Source: Selaginella tamariscina
Taxonomy: Eukaryota > Streptophyta > Lycopodiopsida > Selaginellales > Selaginellaceae
Length of the DNA: 64,000 bases
Assembly: GCA_003024785.1 (NCBI GenBank)
Contig: PUQB01000510.1
Coordinates: 1 to 64,000, forward strand
Reading direction: 5' to 3'
The notes under the pieces were generated by a model. That model had not been told where the DNA came from and ran no database searches. It was given only the letters and a program-made list of their open reading frames with translations. This document shows positions 1 through 12,303 of this stretch, piece by piece; position 1 is the first letter of the stretch, and every line of letters begins with the position of its first letter. A program made the position numbers and the translations under genes.

Positions 1-509
1 ATCAAACATGTTGTATGGTGGCATCTGCACCGGGAGTATGATCGAGCTATTCGTGCTCTGCTGCCATATGAGACTCTCCTCACTCCATAAGCTCGCAGGC
101 GATGAGCTTGGGTCTTCCTCCTGTGTATCTCTGAGAGAAGCTGCTTCTCTCCCTTCCGAAAGTACTCGTTTGCGAATTCCCATCTGTCCGGGACTACCTT
201 CCTGAATCCCTGAAACGATACAAAGCTCTAGAAGAACAACCAACAAGTACCCAGAGAAGATTACGACTTACATAAGTGTTGAGCTGCCGGACAAAGCTTG
301 AGAAGTTATTGTGCTTGAAGTAATTTGGAAGGAGATCGCTTGCAAACTCCGGAGGACGCCAAACGATGAATGTAGATCCGTCTTCCCCCATGAAACAATG
401 TCGTCCGTGATGGAATCGTCGACGAGCTGGTAAGTTTTGTAAGGAATGGAGCAGGCATACTCCTGGATTCTACAGACAGCATTTCTGGATTGCTACCGCA
501 TTCAATCAT
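1..509 (-). CDS. HSFB: Class B heat-shock transcription factor, 5' part (runs off window)
   Basis: This encodes the N-terminal DNA-binding domain of a plant heat-shock factor, a nuclear protein that binds heat-shock elements. Exon 1 is 509-272 and exon 2 is 209-1. They are separated by a 62-base intron (GTAAGT...CAG) at the position conserved in plant Hsf genes, directly after FVRQLNTY. Visible motifs in order are PAPFLTK, a WGEDGS segment, [31 protein letters not shown], then [22 protein letters not shown] and LLSEIHRRK. The [12 protein letters not shown] version with the EIHRRK ending is typical of class B, whose members often act as repressors or coactivators. Exon 1 needs one extra base at the A run (435-438) and one at the G run (385-389) to stay open; with both, intron phase 0 is recovered. 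The oligomerisation domain and C-terminus lie outside the window. The start could be 509 or a nearer ATG such as the one just before PAPF. Confidence 0.9.
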
Positions 510-3060
510 TTCTTATATACAAGATGTGGAATTCCTGTAGTGGGTCTTCCGACAGAAATGCGTTCAAGAAATCTACCAGACAACGGATAGATGTTTTCTT
601 CCGGAGATCCCGGTAACAAGAATTGTTAAGAACCCTAAAAGAGACATTCTCATTTTAGTACTACTCTCACAGTTAAAAAAGTCAAAGAAACAGGACACTG
701 TTAAAGTAACAACTGAATTGTGTTTAATTAATTATATATAATTAATATGTACATGGCTCTAGAATATGTGTGATCCAAGTTTGTTCAATATATACTATTT
801 TGATTATATATTATAAAATTAATTTTAAAAATAAAACTATAAATATATGATAACAGTTTCAATTAATATAAAATTTTATTAATAAATTATTATGAAGCAA
901 GCAAATTTTTAACGCTTTAGTTTTAAGAAATTATTAATAAAATATTATAAAGGTTATAATAAGCAAATTTTAGTAAATGTCATGATTTCTATATTTTAGT
1001 AAATTTTTAAATAAATTATGTTTTTTAAATATTTAATTAAAAATTAAGTAAAATTTGACAAGTTTAAGGTTAAGTCACTAATCATGAGTTAGAAAGGCGA
1101 AAACTAATTAACTAGTTAAACGCAATCCCCCATGAAGATCTAGTGGACATTCCACATGGGAATCGAATCTAAGCCGTTCGGACATTACGAATTTTAAAAT
1201 AATTAAAGGCATCTTTTCAGTGCTACATGTGTCCACTTTACACAGGCAATCTCTCCAACCATAGAACATATTTATAAATACAACTTCTATAGATCATCAC
1301 GAATGATGGACATCAGAATGTTTGTCCCAAGAGTTAAATAAATATAATATATAAATAATACACCCAATACATATAAAGTATGTGTATATTTAATACACAA
1401 ACCATGGTGCGTGGTCGGTTATTACATGGTTTTGATAACGTAATATAGTGATTAAATGATGTAAATAAATGAGTATTTCTACAAAGTTCCATGTGCAAAA
1501 GACATGGATACAAGTGCCTGTCCCTGGCTGCAAAGGAAAAGGATATAGTGCGCGCACCGGAGCACCTTTTTAAGCTTTGTCAATGAAATCATATTGTTCG
1601 GATTAATCTATATTGTGCATCACATGATATATATTTAATTAAACCTGTTTTACACAATTTAACTTTAAAATTTTGCATTTATAATATTAAGATAAAGTTA
1701 TATATCAATAAAATTTAACGATCTCTCTCTCATTAAAGTCTGTATTAAGTGCTGTTTTATATAAGTGTGTGTGTGTGTGTCTATATATATATATATATAC
1801 CAAGACACACATGTCTAGTACAAGTTCATTGTTATGTATCATACACATTTGTAAGAACCAGATATGACACACACGCACACGCACGCTTAGTGGTTTTCGA
1901 AATGAATTTAACAGAAACTTTTATAAGTAGAACCTTCTAGCTTAAAGTCTGTATACTGTATATATGAATAAACTTCATTAAAGTCTGTATCAAGTGCTAT
2001 TTTATATAAGTGTGTGTGTGTGTGTGTGTGTGTGTGTACCAAGACACACATACATGTCTAGTACAAGTTCATAATTATGTATACATACACATTTGTAAGA
2101 ACCAGATATGACACACACGCACACGCACACGCACGCTTAGTGGTTTTCGAAATGAATTTAACAGAACTTTTATAAGTAGAAACTTCTAGCTTCTCATTTT
2201 TAAATTGCGTCGTAATTAATACCATTCTGTTTTTATATGTTGACACCTTTAAAAGTTAAAAGTCTATTATTTAATAAATTTAAAAAGAATTATAATGCAG
2301 ATAGATGATTTAAGAATACCGTATATACGCGTACATATATATAGTATTTATCCTATAACTTCAGTATCAGGGAAGCTTCAACACAACTTCATTGTTTATA
2401 TACATATACTATAATACAACAGTATGTTGCTACGTGTTTATCAACTTGTTTCGCACAATTATAAATGAGACATTTGCATTTATATACAATTATACTATAA
2501 AAATCAAGCTTTCTTTACATGTAATAACCATTTGAATAGCTTTGTAAATTAATATGCACAGGAACAACGCAATTTAATTTACCTTTCTTTTAATTTCTTA
2601 CATATTTGATTAATAAAAATATATTTTGTTTTATTGAGGTATATATATTAATTATATGACATTAGATTTTATAATTTAGAATGCACACCTAAAGAAACTG
2701 TATCTCTCTCTTAAATTTGCATCTTTGATAATATCATATTATATGCTTGATTATATTGGAATATCTATTATAAACAAAGTTTTAATTGTTACAGTCCACG
2801 CACGCACACACACACGCAAGAGAGATAAAGAGATTCATATATTACACTCTTTTTCTGGGTTTTTGTGTTATAATACATTTTAAAGATGTTATATAATAGA
2901 CTCTTAAAAGTAGCTTTTAAATTAAACTCTGACTTTTAACTAGAAAGATTTAAGTTAATAGTTTGCAAACAATGTGTTTATTATTTGCTTAACTTTTATA
3001 GTATAGCAGTCATAGAAATAAATAATATAACATATTGAATTTAGGTTTAGGGTTTGTACT
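510..3060. other. AT-rich intergenic DNA with duplicated block and microsatellites
   Basis: No gene is recognisable. The upstream flank of the Hsf gene (510-660) is moderately GC-rich; beyond it the DNA is very AT-rich. It holds TG, TA and CA microsatellites (1765-1800, 2010-2036, 2800-2815) and a direct tandem duplication described separately. Short open frames here are low complexity and have no splice or family support. Confidence 0.6.
1731..2193. repeat. Imperfect tandem duplication, unit about 240 bp, with TG microsatellite
   Basis: Copy 1 (about 1731-1942) and copy 2 (about 1975-2193) share the same order of segments: CATTAAAGTCTGTAT, AAGTGCT.TTTTATATAAGTG, a TG tract, ACCAAGACACACAT, GTCTAGTACAAGTTCAT, AAGAACCAGATATGACAC, a CACGCA tract, then TTAGTGGTTTTCGAAATG. 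The copies differ in TG and CA tract length and by a TA tract present only in copy 1. A more diverged relative of the end of this block and its downstream flank lies at about 5625-5835, so the sequence is also dispersed. Confidence 0.85.
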
Positions 3061-3063
3061 CGA

Positions 3064-3905
3064 ATGGAAGAGAAGCACTTGGATTTTGGGAAGTATGTTG
3101 TAGTTGTAGCGTGTTGTCAAGTTGTTTTAGACAAACTCCGTAGAAATCTAAACAACGTGGATAGTAACATGCAGAAGTTGCTCATGAACGGGGCCTTCAA
3201 GCGATATGTTCATAAAGGATGTATGCCAGAGTCTGGTACCTACAGTGACCTGTTCTGTTTTTGAGACTCGGCTCTCAAAGTTGGCAAGGAGTGCCAGCAA
3301 TTGCAAGGTCGTTGGGGATTACCAGTTAAAACTGCATCCATCATTGCTCAGACAGCAAATTCGGTGCCTGATCTCTCACAAGCAACCTTCCCACGTTGGA
3401 ATGTTAGATTGCCTGGCTAGGAAGGAAGATAAATTGACTTTTATTTAGAGATATTTAAAAGAAGATGATTTGGTGGAATTTGACATGTAAGAGATGCAGG
3501 GATTTCCATATTGATCAGAGATAACTCTCAAGAAAAAAAAGAAGTTCAAAGATGAACCACAGGATAATGGTTTGACGCTTGCAAGAGTTTCTTTCGGATT
3601 TCCCACTGGAGGTTCAGGACATGGTTGCGGGAGTTGAGAGCAAACGGCAGATGAAGGAGGTTGGTGATTACTCTTTGCAATGGGAAGATTCCAAATTTAA
3701 GGTCGTTTCAAAAGGCAATGTGCCAAGGCACTATGGAGAGGGGACAATTGCGTTGGATATATCGGTGGTGAAACTATTTTCAAGGCAGAATCGAATGGAC
3801 AACTCAGGGTGTAAAGTAATTAACCCTTGAATAAAAATACAAATTGAATTGTGAGCGTGAGAAGCCAGATTTGAAGTATTTTGATCCTGTTAGATTCTCT
3901 AAGGT
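3064..3905 (+). pseudogene. Unrecognised coding-like remnant, frame-broken
   Basis: GC content rises here and several open segments in different frames follow one another. The first is 3064-3264 (66 codons from ATG). Next is about 3268-3417, reading through a KVGKECQQLQGRWGLPVK stretch and ending RWNVRLPG. The third is 3579-3830, with GDYSLQWEDSKFKVVSKG. A tail reads KPDLKYFDPVRFSK and stops at a GTATGC that looks like a 5' splice site (about 3903). I do not recognise the family. Stops between the segments suggest either a decayed gene or transposon fragment, or a gene hit by several assembly indels. The last 15 or so codons are duplicated near 25690, where the same donor-like GTAC follows. 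Function unknown. Confidence 0.4.
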
Positions 3906-4650
3906 ATGCATTTTAAGTTTACATTAATTTGAGCTTGCTTTATGTCTGTCCGTGGTGTGTGTAAAGATAGAAAAGAGATGTCATCATATGTTTTTTATAA
4001 AAGAATATACGATATAAAAAACATATGATGAATTAAATTTGAATTTGATATAATGGATATTACATATGTACCACTTATATATTATAAAGTTTAAAATTTA
4101 CATTTTTAGAAACTTCAAATTAAAAATTCTTACTTAAATAAAAATATTAAACATTTGTATATAAAATTTAAATATTAATTTATAATTTATAAATTTTTAA
4201 AACACAACCAATTAAAATTTTTTGTAATATAATATAGTTATTTATAAAATTATGACTTTTATTTTTCTTATTTATCTATTTTATCATTCTCATTACAATT
4301 TTTATAAATTATAAATGTATAATTAATATCATCTTATTTCATTTTAAATTTCAATACAAAAAAATAAAATTATAATAAAAATAACCTACCATAAGTAACT
4401 ACGCTAAATACATAGGTTACTTTACAATATTATTTATAAATTTAAAAGAAAATGAAATTACATTGTTTTAAGCCTATTATATTATTTCATATTTATTTTA
4501 TTTTTTAAACTTTTTTATTTATAATAATCAAAATTTTAAAACGTTAAAATTAAAATTGTTAAAATTGGTTAATATATATATATAGACACACACACACATA
4601 TACAAAGAATGTGTATTATATTTCAAAGTAGAATTAACTTTTTTTCATTA
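3867..4650 (+). repeat. Dispersed duplicate block, copy A (partner at 25686-26512)
   Basis: Starting in the exon-like tail ATTTTGATCCTGTTAGATT and continuing through TTTACATTAATTT, AGCTTGCTTT, GTCATCATATG and a long AT-rich stretch to an AC/TA tract near 4580, this block matches 25686-26512 in the same orientation. It has many substitutions and small indels. The match ends near a GATACAT motif in both copies. Confidence 0.8.
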
Positions 4651-6600
4651 GGATACATCATTCCACTCCTAAAGTTGTCTTTTAATATTATTTAATGTAA
4701 ATTAATCTTTCAGTAAAGGGATCATAATTAACTTATCTTTTAACATCAATAATTACAAAAGCCTTTATTACATTATAAGATTATCATACCGTTCATATGT
4801 TAATCTTTAATAGTCTTTAATGTTCTAGACCTGAAAATTTCCAATCCCACCATTAAATAATTATACACTTGAAAATAATTTATAAATATCCAAAATCATA
4901 TTTAATAAAGCACATTTTGCGTACTATAATTAAAGATGAAATTTTAATGGACATCATTCACTTTAAAAATTTGTTTGAAATTCACTTTGTTTTTCGACAT
5001 TTTAAAAATAGTATTTAGCAATTACTGTTCAAAGACATAAGTAGTAGTTGTTCAAACCTTATTAAATTCTTTTTAAGCATAGAGGTAGAATGAACGATAG
5101 TTAGTTTAAAAATTTTATGTGTGCAAAGTCTACACAATGATTCATGCACAATTTGGGAATGTCAAGATGCTATCACATGGTATTTTACCAACACACTACA
5201 GAGTTTAAATAGCAACTTTCAATATTTTATTTTGGAGATCATAAATGAAAGACATAGGTCAAATTTACAAATTTATTCTTAATTAGGTTCGAGATTAAGT
5301 CTACTTACATCTTTTTCAATGTACATGCTCGTCTCAACTACACTCTTAACATGTAAGAGAAACTTGACTTAAAAAAGTTATTAACACATATCACTCATCA
5401 TTTCAACATATTATTTATTTAACATTGAATTCATTAGTAAAGAATATATATATTTCTTAATCCAATTCAATATGTTATGAAATTTGTGCGGGCTTGATAA
5501 TGTAAATTTTTTAAGTTGTTTGAACGGAACCTTTTGTTATAATTATATGTATTGTGTTGTGTCATAAAAGTTGTTGCTATGAACCTTTAACCACTAGGGC
5601 AGTCTTGAAATATTATGTATTCATATACGTTTGTAACACACACGTTCTTAATGGTTTTTAAAATGAATTTACTAGAAAGTTTTATAAATAAAATTCTCTC
5701 TCTTTTTATTAATTAATAAAGCATTTCCTTTTTAAAATTGTGTAGTAATTAATGCCACTTTCTTTTTGTACGTTGACACCTTTTAAAATTATATATAAAT
5801 TTAAAAAGAATTATAACGTAGATAGATGATACATACGCATTTGTATTTATATTTATATTATAACTTCATTATTTCACATGTGGGTGTGTTTAAGTCACTA
5901 GTTGTATCTGCAGCTCGTACGAGCTTGAATACAAAACTTTAATATATTTGAGTTAAATATAATACATATACTTAAAACTAAATAAAACTTATATTTAAAT
6001 TCAAATTAAATATATTTTAGCCATATTCTATTTGATATTACAAGATATTATATATATATATATATATATAATATATATATATATATGTATATTGCAACAT
6101 AACTTCTAACTTATTATATATTTATTTAATTTATAAAAAGAATTATGATTAAAAACTCAAATAAGTGGGTGTTAGATATAGCTTAAATATAAACCGTACA
6201 TGTTAAAAGTGCCACGTATATTTCACACAATTATAAATGTGAAATTTGCATTTATATCGTTTAAATTTCAAATTATTTGCTTATAAATATAATAAATAAT
6301 AATATATGTATATATCTACCTATTATTATCAGTATTGCTAACTTTTATTAATCGTAAAAGTGAAACTTAGATAAATTTCAGTAAATAAATTACCAAAACC
6401 GTGGATAATACAATGTATTACTATTTTACCTTTCTGTCTGCTTTGTGGACTTTGGTTCGTTCACATAATTAATAGATGCTCACCTCAAAATGAACCCTGT
6501 AATACACACTAAATCATATTTAAATATCTAACAAACACATACATACACACACGCACGCACACGCATACACACATGAGATATATACCTGAAAGAAGAGCCG
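4651..6600. other. AT-rich intergenic DNA
   Basis: No gene seen. It contains a diverged copy (about 5625-5835) of the repeat found at 2080-2310, recognisable from the shared TTGACACCTTT and AAAAAGAATTATAA...TAGATAGATGAT segments. It also has a long TA tract at 6050-6086 and a CA-rich stretch near 6540-6570, just downstream of the fucosyltransferase stop. Confidence 0.55.
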
Positions 6601-6630
6601 CTTTAGCTAACCACTGACCAGCATGTGTTC

Positions 6631-9303
6631 TCACACGAAGATAACCTCTAGTTTAGCACATGGGTTTGCTTCAATGTGGTTTCGTAAAGACTCGTCGGTG
6701 AACTGCCAGGAATACAGTGCTTGCCTCTGTGTTAAACCCACCGGATATATTCTGTGTATTTTGAGCACACCTTGGTACTTTAGCATCTTTGGACGAGCGT
6801 CTTCCCATATAGGAATATGCTTCTTCAAGCTGAATTTGGATTTGATGGCCGACTCCAACGCTTTCATCGTAATGTCGTCGGACCTAAGAAAAACACTTAT
6901 TTAGCAGTATGTATGTGTGCGTGTGTTACATGATATAACTTCTTCCATCATGTGACATTAAGTTTTATAGATATAGAATTAAATAATATATGTATTTTAG
7001 ATAGTTTGATATAAGTCAGTATATTTGATTAGACAAGGCATATCGTCAGTATTACACACAGCGCCATATACAAGTATGAACAGATTAAAACGAGAGAACT
7101 AGCATTTACTTGCCTATTATGAATATATATAACATCGATATGGGATGGTGTTAATACCATCAGAACACATGCAACTGATAGAAGAATTAGGAAAGTACAT
7201 GTTAGTAATGTAATGCACTTGCACAATACGATGATTTCTGTATCCTTGATTAATTATGCATGTCATGGAAAAACTTATGATGCCCCTGTATCTGTTTATT
7301 TATAAACATATATATGGTTTACCTCAAAAAGATGGACTCCATGTGGAATCTCCCTCGCTCTCGAACATACAGATGATAAGTTATCGTAGAGCCTCGAGTA
7401 CATTGACAAGGCCGTATGTGAGAGTTATTGGATTCCTGTTTACGGTGTATATCTGTTGCGAGATGTATACAAAGACGGCAGGAAGAATGAACTGCAGCCA
7501 TGTCGATTAAAGCCTTGAATGAATCCGTGGGACCATCAAACTTCCACCTGTATATATCTCAACTACTGAAAACTCTGCAATGAAGTTTACTATAGAGGTT
7601 TAAGTGCTTACGAACCGGAGAGTTTCATTATACGCTGTATCATTAGCTGCTAAGTACTTCATCCACTCGGCTGCAGCTTCTACATCTTGTGCACTTTTAA
7701 GATGGATGATTGAGTTTGGTGCAGGTGCGAAATCATCTATGTTCGGAGCTCCTATGACCACAGGAACAGATCCTGCAAGACATTTATCGACGTGAACACA
7801 AAATAGATGTAAAGAACAGATACAAATGTACGTATATGCAAATGGCTTCTAAATGCTCACCTGCCACGAGAGACTGCCAGAATTTCTCAGTAACGTAATC
7901 TTCTTCGTTAGAATTCTCAAAAGCCAGACTGAACTTGTAGTGCCGCAATGCATCCACTTTATCTACCGCTGCTCTACATAGCAAATTTACGGATTAGGAA
8001 CACAAACACTTGCGTCTCTCTCTCTCACACACACACGCACAACCACTTACAACGATGGATGTTTCGTAGGCATGATCCATAAGAGTCGACAGTAACACCG
8101 AGACTCTGAAGTTTCGTTACAGCTTCGAGACGGAAATTATGACCTCCACAATTGGAGATGAAGGCTGCAGCTAAGGCACTTGCAGTCTTGGGTTGTACTG
8201 GAGACATAAGATCATATTCTGCCCATGAAAAGTAACCCACGGGAACATCTGAAGATAGACTAGTTGTCATAATCACTGTAAATCCCCTACTGTAGTAACA
8301 CCATCAACATTTATGTTAGCACTAAGTTAATCCAGGTCAAGTGTTGGTTTACATGCGTACATCGACACATGTGACATGGAAAGGTGTATACGTCAGCACT
8401 TTAATACGAATAAATAAATCAACCAGACACATGTAAACATCAGTTATGTGCATGCGTTCCACCCAACTCGCTAAGGGAAATTACACAAGGGCTGCGTAAA
8501 AATTGGATAAGAATACCTTTAAACCATCGCCCTCAAGCAATCTACAAAGGTTTTTAACATGCCTATTCTCAATCTCTCTCCTCTCTCTCTCATACAGGCA
8601 TACACAAAGGTGCATATTACACACATCTCTCTATATATATACAATGCTGTTCGTATAAATGCTATACATAGCACATGACACACATATGTGATACATTCTT
8701 GTTACATTTGTAAACACACACATATATATCTAGAGGGTATCAGCGATACGGTATTTCGATAAAATCTAAGTACCTTCTGGCAGTATTAAGCTCAAACTCG
8801 GAATAGTAGTGACTGGACTCCATAGAACGAGCAACTCTAGCAACAGCAGGTTCAGAACTAAGCCCGAAAACTGCATCGACCTTCTTCTGTGTAACAAGAC
8901 TGACCCCGAACACACATTTCACAGCGCAGTTCTGCGTCCCCTGTTTAAAGCCCTAATTGGTTGTCAGAAACACCAAGAAATCCTTAATCTGTGTCAAGAT
9001 TGGGACTAACCTGCGTCTCGGAGAAATCGACTCGTATCGGATCCGTATCGAAATCCCGCAACTCCGGCTGTCTGTTTTCTGTTCGAGCCAATCCTCGCAG
9101 CTGAACTCATCCTTTATCTTGCGTGTATAATACACATACGAGCTGCGTGCATTTCCAAGCAGATCGACACGCAGAAGCACGAGCGTCTCCCCCAGAACAA
9201 GTAGTATGCCGATCCAGATGAGGAGCCGCCATAGACCGCTCGCTCCCCTGCTTGCACTCACCGAGGAAGAAGACGATGAAGCTCCTCCCCTCGCCATCGC
9301 CAT
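6631..9303 (-). CDS. FUT11: Core alpha-1,3-fucosyltransferase (GT10, plant FucTA type)
   Basis: It transfers fucose from GDP-fucose to the innermost GlcNAc of N-glycans in the Golgi. Seven exons: 9303-9011, 8940-8774, 8286-8051, 7968-7861, 7772-7616, 7547-7323, 6883-6631. Phases fit throughout and give about 479 residues, the usual size. The N-terminus is a short cytosolic tail plus one membrane anchor (about residues 22-47), as in type II Golgi enzymes. Then come [45 protein letters not shown] and [14 protein letters not shown]. The GT10 donor-site signature [19 protein letters not shown] is followed by [17 protein letters not shown]. The plant C-terminal region ([31 protein letters not shown]) follows, ending CAKLEVIFV. 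Exon 1 needs one extra base near 9058-9062 to pass from the SRS segment into [16 protein letters not shown]. The exon 5 donor is the unusual GTTCGT. The gene is divergent from CKS1. Confidence 0.95.
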
Positions 9304-10075
9304 CTCCGAGAACGAACCCTAACACTCTCTGTCTTGTCCAGGTCTTGAATCGCCCAAACTTTGACCTGAAAACAAACACAAAACTTACACCGTAGATCCC
9401 GTTGTCAGATCAACGGCTGATCGTAAACTACCCGTTGCAAAATGCGTTGACACGTGTCGCTGTCCCACTCGTTGACATCCCGCATTTATACTCTTCCCCA
9501 TTTTTGAATGTCGGCAGATTTTAGGGGTTTTCGTGAGCGGCGGCGGTCGATTTCCTGCACGGCGCAGCAATCAGGTGTGTGTCTCTCTCGTATGCGCTGG
9601 TTTCTGTGCTTAGTTCTACATCTGTTTGATTTGGGTACTTATTGTTTGCAATAGTCTCTGTTTTAAGACCTACGTTTCGGGCAGGTGTTGTTTTGTTTGA
9701 TCTGGTTTTATAACATCGCAATTTCCCTTATTTGGATTGTGTTCTTGTTGAGCATATTGATTTCTTCTTTTTTTGGGAATATTTCCCTTTGCTTGCATCA
9801 CAAGGGCAGTTTTGTTGTATGTTTTAAGCATTGGTGTCAATATTGGGACTGTTCACGATGTGGAAAAGCATGATATGTCCACATTGGGTACTTGTGTTTG
9901 CCCTGATTTTCTAGTTTTGGACGTGCACTTTCCCCTTGGGCATTTTTACTCCATTTGTTCACTTAATTGTGTTCTTGATAGGTTCTTTATGTTGTAAATT
10001 CTTTTTAGTATCCAAAATTTTAACTGTCATGCATATGCGACATGGTTATCCTTTCAGGTATCTTTACTGTTGAGA
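9304..10075. promoter_or_regulatory. Shared upstream region of fucosyltransferase and CKS1, with candidate CKS1 leader intron
   Basis: The two start codons point away from each other across 772 bases. The first 270 bases are GC-richer than other intergenic DNA and hold an ACACGTGT G-box-like palindrome (core at 9451-9456). A likely 5'-UTR intron of CKS1 runs from a CAG/GTGTGT donor near 9575 to a CTTTCAG acceptor ending 10057, which leaves 18 bases before the ATG. Bidirectional use of the core is inferred from spacing only. Confidence 0.5.
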
Positions 10076-10272
10076 ATGCCTCCTATTCAGAACATCCACT
10101 ACTCGGAACGGTACAATGATGATGTGTACGAATACAGGTAAAACTTTAGTAGGTTTTCATAGTTATCAACGGCTGATTTTGGATTTTTATTATGTGCAGG
10201 CACGTTGTGCTTCCTCCGGAGATAGCAAAGTTGCTGCCAAAGGACAGGCTTCTTAGCGAAGTATGCTCAAAC

Positions 10273-10309
<37 letters not shown>

Positions 10310-10515
10310 TTATGTGTACGCATTTAAATATATAAATACAGGCGGAGTGGAGGGGACTTGGGGTGCAGCAGTCTCGGGGATGGATTCATTATGCGATTCA
10401 TAAGCCGGAGCCACACATAATGTTGTTCAAGAGGCCTTTGGATCTGCAGCAGCAGCAGCAGAACGGTGTTCAGCAGCAGCAGCAAATGCAGCAGAACAGT
10501 GTGAAAGCAGGATGA
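10076..10515 (+). CDS. CKS1: Cyclin-dependent kinase regulatory subunit CKS1
   Basis: This is the small adaptor that binds CDK-cyclin complexes and helps multisite phosphorylation in the cell cycle. Three exons, 10076-10137, 10200-10260 and 10342-10515, give an intact 98-residue protein. The CKS fold motifs are visible: [30 protein letters not shown], then [24 protein letters not shown] and LFKRPL, which form the phosphate-binding pocket and the hinge-PEPH segment. The C-terminus is a glutamine-rich tail ([16 protein letters not shown]), longer than in animal CKS but common in plants. Intron 2 contains a CA microsatellite at about 10276-10304. No frame error is seen. Confidence 0.96.
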
Positions 10516-10992
10516 ACAAGGCAAGTCATCTCACGAACCTTACAGTGTTATAGTTGGTCTCATTGCTCAAAGACTATTTATGTTATATGGAACTACGTAG
10601 AGTTGTTTCTTTCTTCTATAATATCAACCCATATTTATGTTAACGTAAGTGAAGTAGATATATATATATGTCAAATTTTATTGTTTATTAATTTTAATTT
10701 AAACACGCCATCTTAGTATGCTTTGAAAGAAATAATCCTGGATAAAATTAGTAGTTACTAACTTCTAAAATGAATCTCGAAATTATATGAGTGTATGTGT
10801 GTGTGTGTGTGATACTCTAGAACATTCCCACAATAGGAAGTAGGCTACGTGGCAGTAAGAGGGTTCGCTGCATGTCAGCGACGTGGCCAGCGTAGGTTAC
10901 ATGCCCCCCTAATTACAAGAAATAAAGCTGTTAGTAAGCCCTGTTTTGTTAGTGAATTCTTAGCTTTCTTTGTCTCTGTGCGTTTTGGAAAG
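10516..10992. other. CKS1 3' flank and peroxiredoxin promoter region
   Basis: The first 250 bases are AT-rich with no gene; a TG tract lies at about 10795-10811. From 10820 the composition becomes GC-richer toward the peroxiredoxin start and includes two ACGTGGC elements listed separately. Confidence 0.6.
10847..10887 (+). promoter_or_regulatory. Pair of ABRE-like ACGTGGC elements
   Basis: ACGTGGC occurs at 10847-10853 and again at 10881-10887, same orientation, 34 bases apart and about 110-145 bases before the peroxiredoxin ATG. ACGTGGC is the core of ABA-response elements bound by bZIP factors of the ABF/ABI5 group. Two copies close together are the typical functional arrangement. Activity here is inferred. 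Confidence 0.55.
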
Positions 10993-12303
10993 ATGCCTGG
11001 AATCTCAATCGGTGACGAGATCCCTGCTATTCATGCCGATTCTACCCACGGTCCCATAAGCCTGCGTGACTACTGTAAAGGTCACTGGACTCTGTGTTTT
11101 CCCACCCAGGTAATGTATTAAGTTTATAGATGTATTTTATCATAACTAATTGATATTTATTTTTCTTCTTTCTTTTTTGGCAGCTGATTTTACTCCTGTG
11201 TGTACCACTGAGCTTGGTAGTGTGGCAAAGTATCAGCCGGAGCTTGAAAAACGTGGTGCAAAGCTTCTGGGTCTCTCATGTGACTCCATTGAGCAGCACA
11301 AGGAATGGACTAAGGATATCGAGGCTTACACGGTATTATGTGTGTGTTGTACGCGCATGCGCGTGTGTAATTTTTTATTTATTTATTTATTTTAGGCTGG
11401 AGCACATGTGAAGTATCCGATCCTGGCAGATCCCAAGCGTGAGATCTCCCAGAAGCTCAACATGCTGGATCCTGATGAGAAGGACTCCAATGGTCAGCCT
11501 GTTTCGTCCAGAGCACTTCACATTATAGGACCTGACTGCAGAGTAAGTATTTTTTATTATATATTTAATATGAAACATCTATATATTTGTATTAAGTTAA
11601 GCATGAAACATTTATAATCTACATTTATATTTGTAATAAGTTAAGCATGATTATACTTAACTAGTACTGTTTTATCCAGTCGTTGAGATGTTCATTTCTG
11701 AATTACATGAGTTTATATACTGCCCAATGTATATATATGTATGGCATTTTGTCACTTGAAAACACATCTACATATTATGCTACTTTATTATATACGCCTA
11801 TATTTAATTTGAAACATTTATATTTGTACGAGTGATAAGCTAAGCTATGTGCAGTCATTGGCACACACACACACACATATATATATCAATGTGCAACTAG
11901 TGAAAATACACACACAATGCATGTGTATGGCATTTTGTCACGTGTACTGAACATAGAACATTAAGGATGTTTATATCAATGTGCACATAATTCATCTGTG
12001 TGAAAACACACACACATACGCACGCACACAGTTTCTGATGTTGTACGTGAGCAGATCAGGGTGAGTTTCATGTACCCAGCATCCACTGGGCGTAACTTTG
12101 ACGAGGTGGTGCGTGTGTTGGATGCACTCCAGCTGTCGTCCAAGCACAAGATTGCTTGCCCTGTTAACTGGAGGCCTGGTCAGCCCGTGGTTATCTCTCC
12201 TTCTGTGTCCGATGAGGAGGCACAGAAGATGTTCCCGCAGGGATATAAGACTGTGGACCTGCCTTCTGGGAAGAAGTATATGCGCCTCGTTCAGGTTGAC
12301 TGA
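10993..12303 (+). CDS. PER1: 1-Cys peroxiredoxin (Prx6 class)
   Basis: This thiol peroxidase reduces H2O2 and organic peroxides. Plant members are nuclear or cytosolic and linked to seed or spore dormancy and desiccation tolerance. Four exons: 10993-11109, 11184-11332, 11396-11542, 12055-12303. The order of motifs is [21 protein letters not shown], then the active site [11 protein letters not shown] with the single peroxidatic Cys at the start of exon 2. Next come [33 protein letters not shown] and the C-terminal arm [25 protein letters not shown], ending LVQVD. Near the end of exon 1 (about 11090-11100) one base is missing: the frame for LFSHP needs one more T. With it the exons total 220 residues, the family norm, and all introns keep phase. 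Intron 2 starts with a TG/CG tract. Two ABRE cores lie upstream. Confidence 0.95.
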
